A stretch of DNA of 40,011 nt from JBFGCT01 sp041581055 (GTDB lineage Bacteria > Actinomycetota > Acidimicrobiia > Acidimicrobiales > Ilumatobacteraceae), in assembly GCA_041581055.1 (NCBI GenBank), contig JBFGCT010000012.1, positions 1 through 40,011 of the forward strand. Reading direction: 5' to 3'. This document shows, in pieces, positions 38,865-40,011 of the stretch (the first letter of the stretch is position 1; every line of letters begins with the position of its first letter). Below the pieces are notes generated by a model, which ran no database searches, was not told where the DNA came from, and was given only the letters and a program-made list of their open reading frames with translations. Position numbers and translations under genes: made by a program.

Positions 38865-40011
38865 CACCCTCCGCGACCACCGACTCGACGTCGACCGCCG
38901 TGCCCGTCGCTCCGCTCGACCTGTCGATTCCGCACCGCCTCCACGTCGTCGGCGTCGGCGGCCCGGGCATGAGCGCGATCGCGATCGCGCTGGCCGAGAT
39001 GCGCCACGCGGTGTCGGGCAGCGACCTGCGCGAGCAGCCGGTGCTCGAGCGCGTCAGGGCGGCCGACGTCGGCGTGCACATCGGCCACGATCGTGCGCTG
39101 GTCCACGGCGTCGACGCGGTCACGTCGTCGTCGGCGATACCGGCCCGCAACGTCGAACTCGACGAGGCCCGCCGCACCGGCGTCACCGTGCTCACGCGGG
39201 CGGGGATGCTCGCGTCGATCTGCGCGCGGGCCAAGTCGTTGGCGGTCGCCGGCACCCACGGCAAGACGACGACGTCGTCGATGCTGATGCTGATCCTCGC
39301 CGAAGCCGGGCTGCGGCCGAGCTTCGTCGTCGGCGGAGATGTCACCGACGTCGGCACCGGCGCCACCTGGTCCGGCGGCGAGTGGCTCGTCGTCGAGGCC
39401 GACGAGAGCGACGGCACGCATCTCGAGCTGCCGCTGCACGGCACGATCCTGACCAACGTCGAGGTCGACCACCTCGACCACTACGGGACCTTCGAAGGGC
39501 TCGTCGCCAGCTTCGACCGATTCCTGTCGCAGATCCCCGGCCCGAAGGTGGTGTGCGCCGACGACGCGGTCGCGGCGTCGCTCGGGCGGTCGCACGGGGC
39601 GACGACGTACGGGCTGTCCGAGCACGCCGACGTCCGGGCGGTCGACGTCCGACCCCACGACGGGTCGTTCAGCTTCACGCTCCAACGACGTGGGCCGGAC
39701 GGCACGGCGGACGTGGGGCACGTCGACCTGCCGCTGCGCGGCCTGCACAACGTCGTCAACGCCACCGGCGCGGCGGCGATGGCCCTCGCGATCGGTGTCG
39801 ACATCGCCGACATCTCGACCGCGCTCGCCAAGTTCGGCGGCGTCGCCCGGCGCTTCGACGTGGTCGGCGTCGACGACGGGGCGACGTTCGTCGACGACTA
39901 CGCCCATCTCCCCGCCGAGATCGCCGCCGTGCTCGCCGCGGCGCGGGGCAGCGGCGACGGGTGGAAGCGGGTGATCGCCGTCTTCCAGCCGAACCGCTTC
40001 AACCGGATCGC
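38861..40011 (+). CDS. murC: UDP-MurNAc:L-alanine ligase MurC (5' part)
   Basis: The first Mur ligase of the pathway; 383 codons before the window ends, so the C-terminus is missing. GTG 38861 overlaps murG by GTGA. N-terminal HVVGVGGPGMSAIAIAL, ATP loop G131-THGKTTTS (K135), EADESDGTHLEL, LTNVEVDHLDHY, RRFDVVG and VDDYAHLPAEIAAVL (Leu where most MurCs have His in YAHHP). TAACCT at 38845-38850 lies 10 nt upstream and might give an extra internal transcript, but the spacing is off the local 6-8 nt rule. Confidence 0.93.
   Translation, partial: MTPSATTDSTSTAVPVAPLDLSIPHRLHVVGVGGPGMSAIAIALAEMRHAVSGSDLREQPVLERVRAADVGVHIGHDRALVHGVDAVTSSSAIPARNVELDEARRTGVTVLTRAGMLASICARAKSLAVAGTHGKTTTSSMLMLILAEAGLRPSFVVGGDVTDVGTGATWSGGEWLVVEADESDGTHLELPLHGTILTNVEVDHLDHYGTFEGLVASFDRFLSQIPGPKVVCADDAVAASLGRSHGATTYGLSEHADVRAVDVRPHDGSFSFTLQRRGPDGTADVGHVDLPLRGLHNVVNATGAAAMALAIGVDIADISTALAKFGGVARRFDVVGVDDGATFVDDYAHLPAEIAAVLAAARGSGDGWKRVIAVFQPNRFNRI

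Overview
The window is a 40 kb stretch of a high-GC bacterial chromosome, densely packed with housekeeping genes. Several points suggest an actinobacterium: an MtrA/MtrB-like two-component pair followed by a GerMN lipoprotein, a DUF3040 membrane protein, a PimB-type mannosyltransferase beside SRPBCC and ROK glucokinase genes, a small conserved Trp/Arg-rich protein before an HNH endonuclease, and frequent GTG starts with a -10 box only 6-8 nt upstream. The divergent Mur proteins and the cluster layout fit a deep-branching class such as Acidimicrobiia, but that placement is inference.

Layout. 1-8.8 kb: the end of an unidentified gene, an exonuclease/GIY-YIG (UvrC-like) protein, then a rightward series of NYN protein, small CxxC protein, QueG, PimB-like glycosyltransferase, membrane protein, SRPBCC protein, ROK glucokinase and AlaC-like aminotransferase. 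8.8-10.9 kb: one accessory gene of visibly lower GC, encoding a DUF4157 (eCIS-core) protein with a HEAWH zinc site and an unrecognised C-terminal part of about 450 residues; a 19-bp exact (30-bp imperfect) direct repeat lies on either side of it. 10.9-18.5 kb: ACT protein, glycerol kinase, small membrane protein, divergent pfkA, then mtrA-mtrB-GerMN lipoprotein and an inositol-monophosphatase operon. 18.5-25.7 kb: dinB, DUF3040 protein, the moxR-DUF58-transglutaminase operon, and a divergent ROK-fold protein that has lost its kinase residues. 25.7-28.6 kb: an 8 x 11-bp minisatellite, acyl-CoA dehydrogenase, a small conserved protein, HNH endonuclease and a lipoate-ligase-family protein. 28.6-40 kb: the division/cell-wall (dcw) cluster mraZ-rsmH-ftsL-ftsI-murE-mraY-murD-ftsW-murG-murC, with murC cut by the window end.

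How the genes work together. The right 11 kb is one translationally coupled transcription unit for peptidoglycan precursor synthesis and septation. It starts from a recognisable -35/-10 promoter overlaid by seven TGG(G) MraZ boxes, and murF is absent from its usual place between murE and mraY. The left part joins lipid mannosylation (PimB-like), glucose phosphorylation, glycolysis (pfkA) and glycerol entry (glpK). MtrAB-type signalling typically controls envelope and division genes in actinobacteria.

The strongest points for follow-up are the orphan eCIS-core protein with its flanking repeats, the pseudo-ROK protein, the minisatellite and palindrome upstream of the acyl-CoA dehydrogenase, and the pervasive leaderless-promoter arrangement. 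No rRNA, tRNA, CRISPR array or recognisable transposase was seen. No intergenic stretch exceeds about 160 bp.
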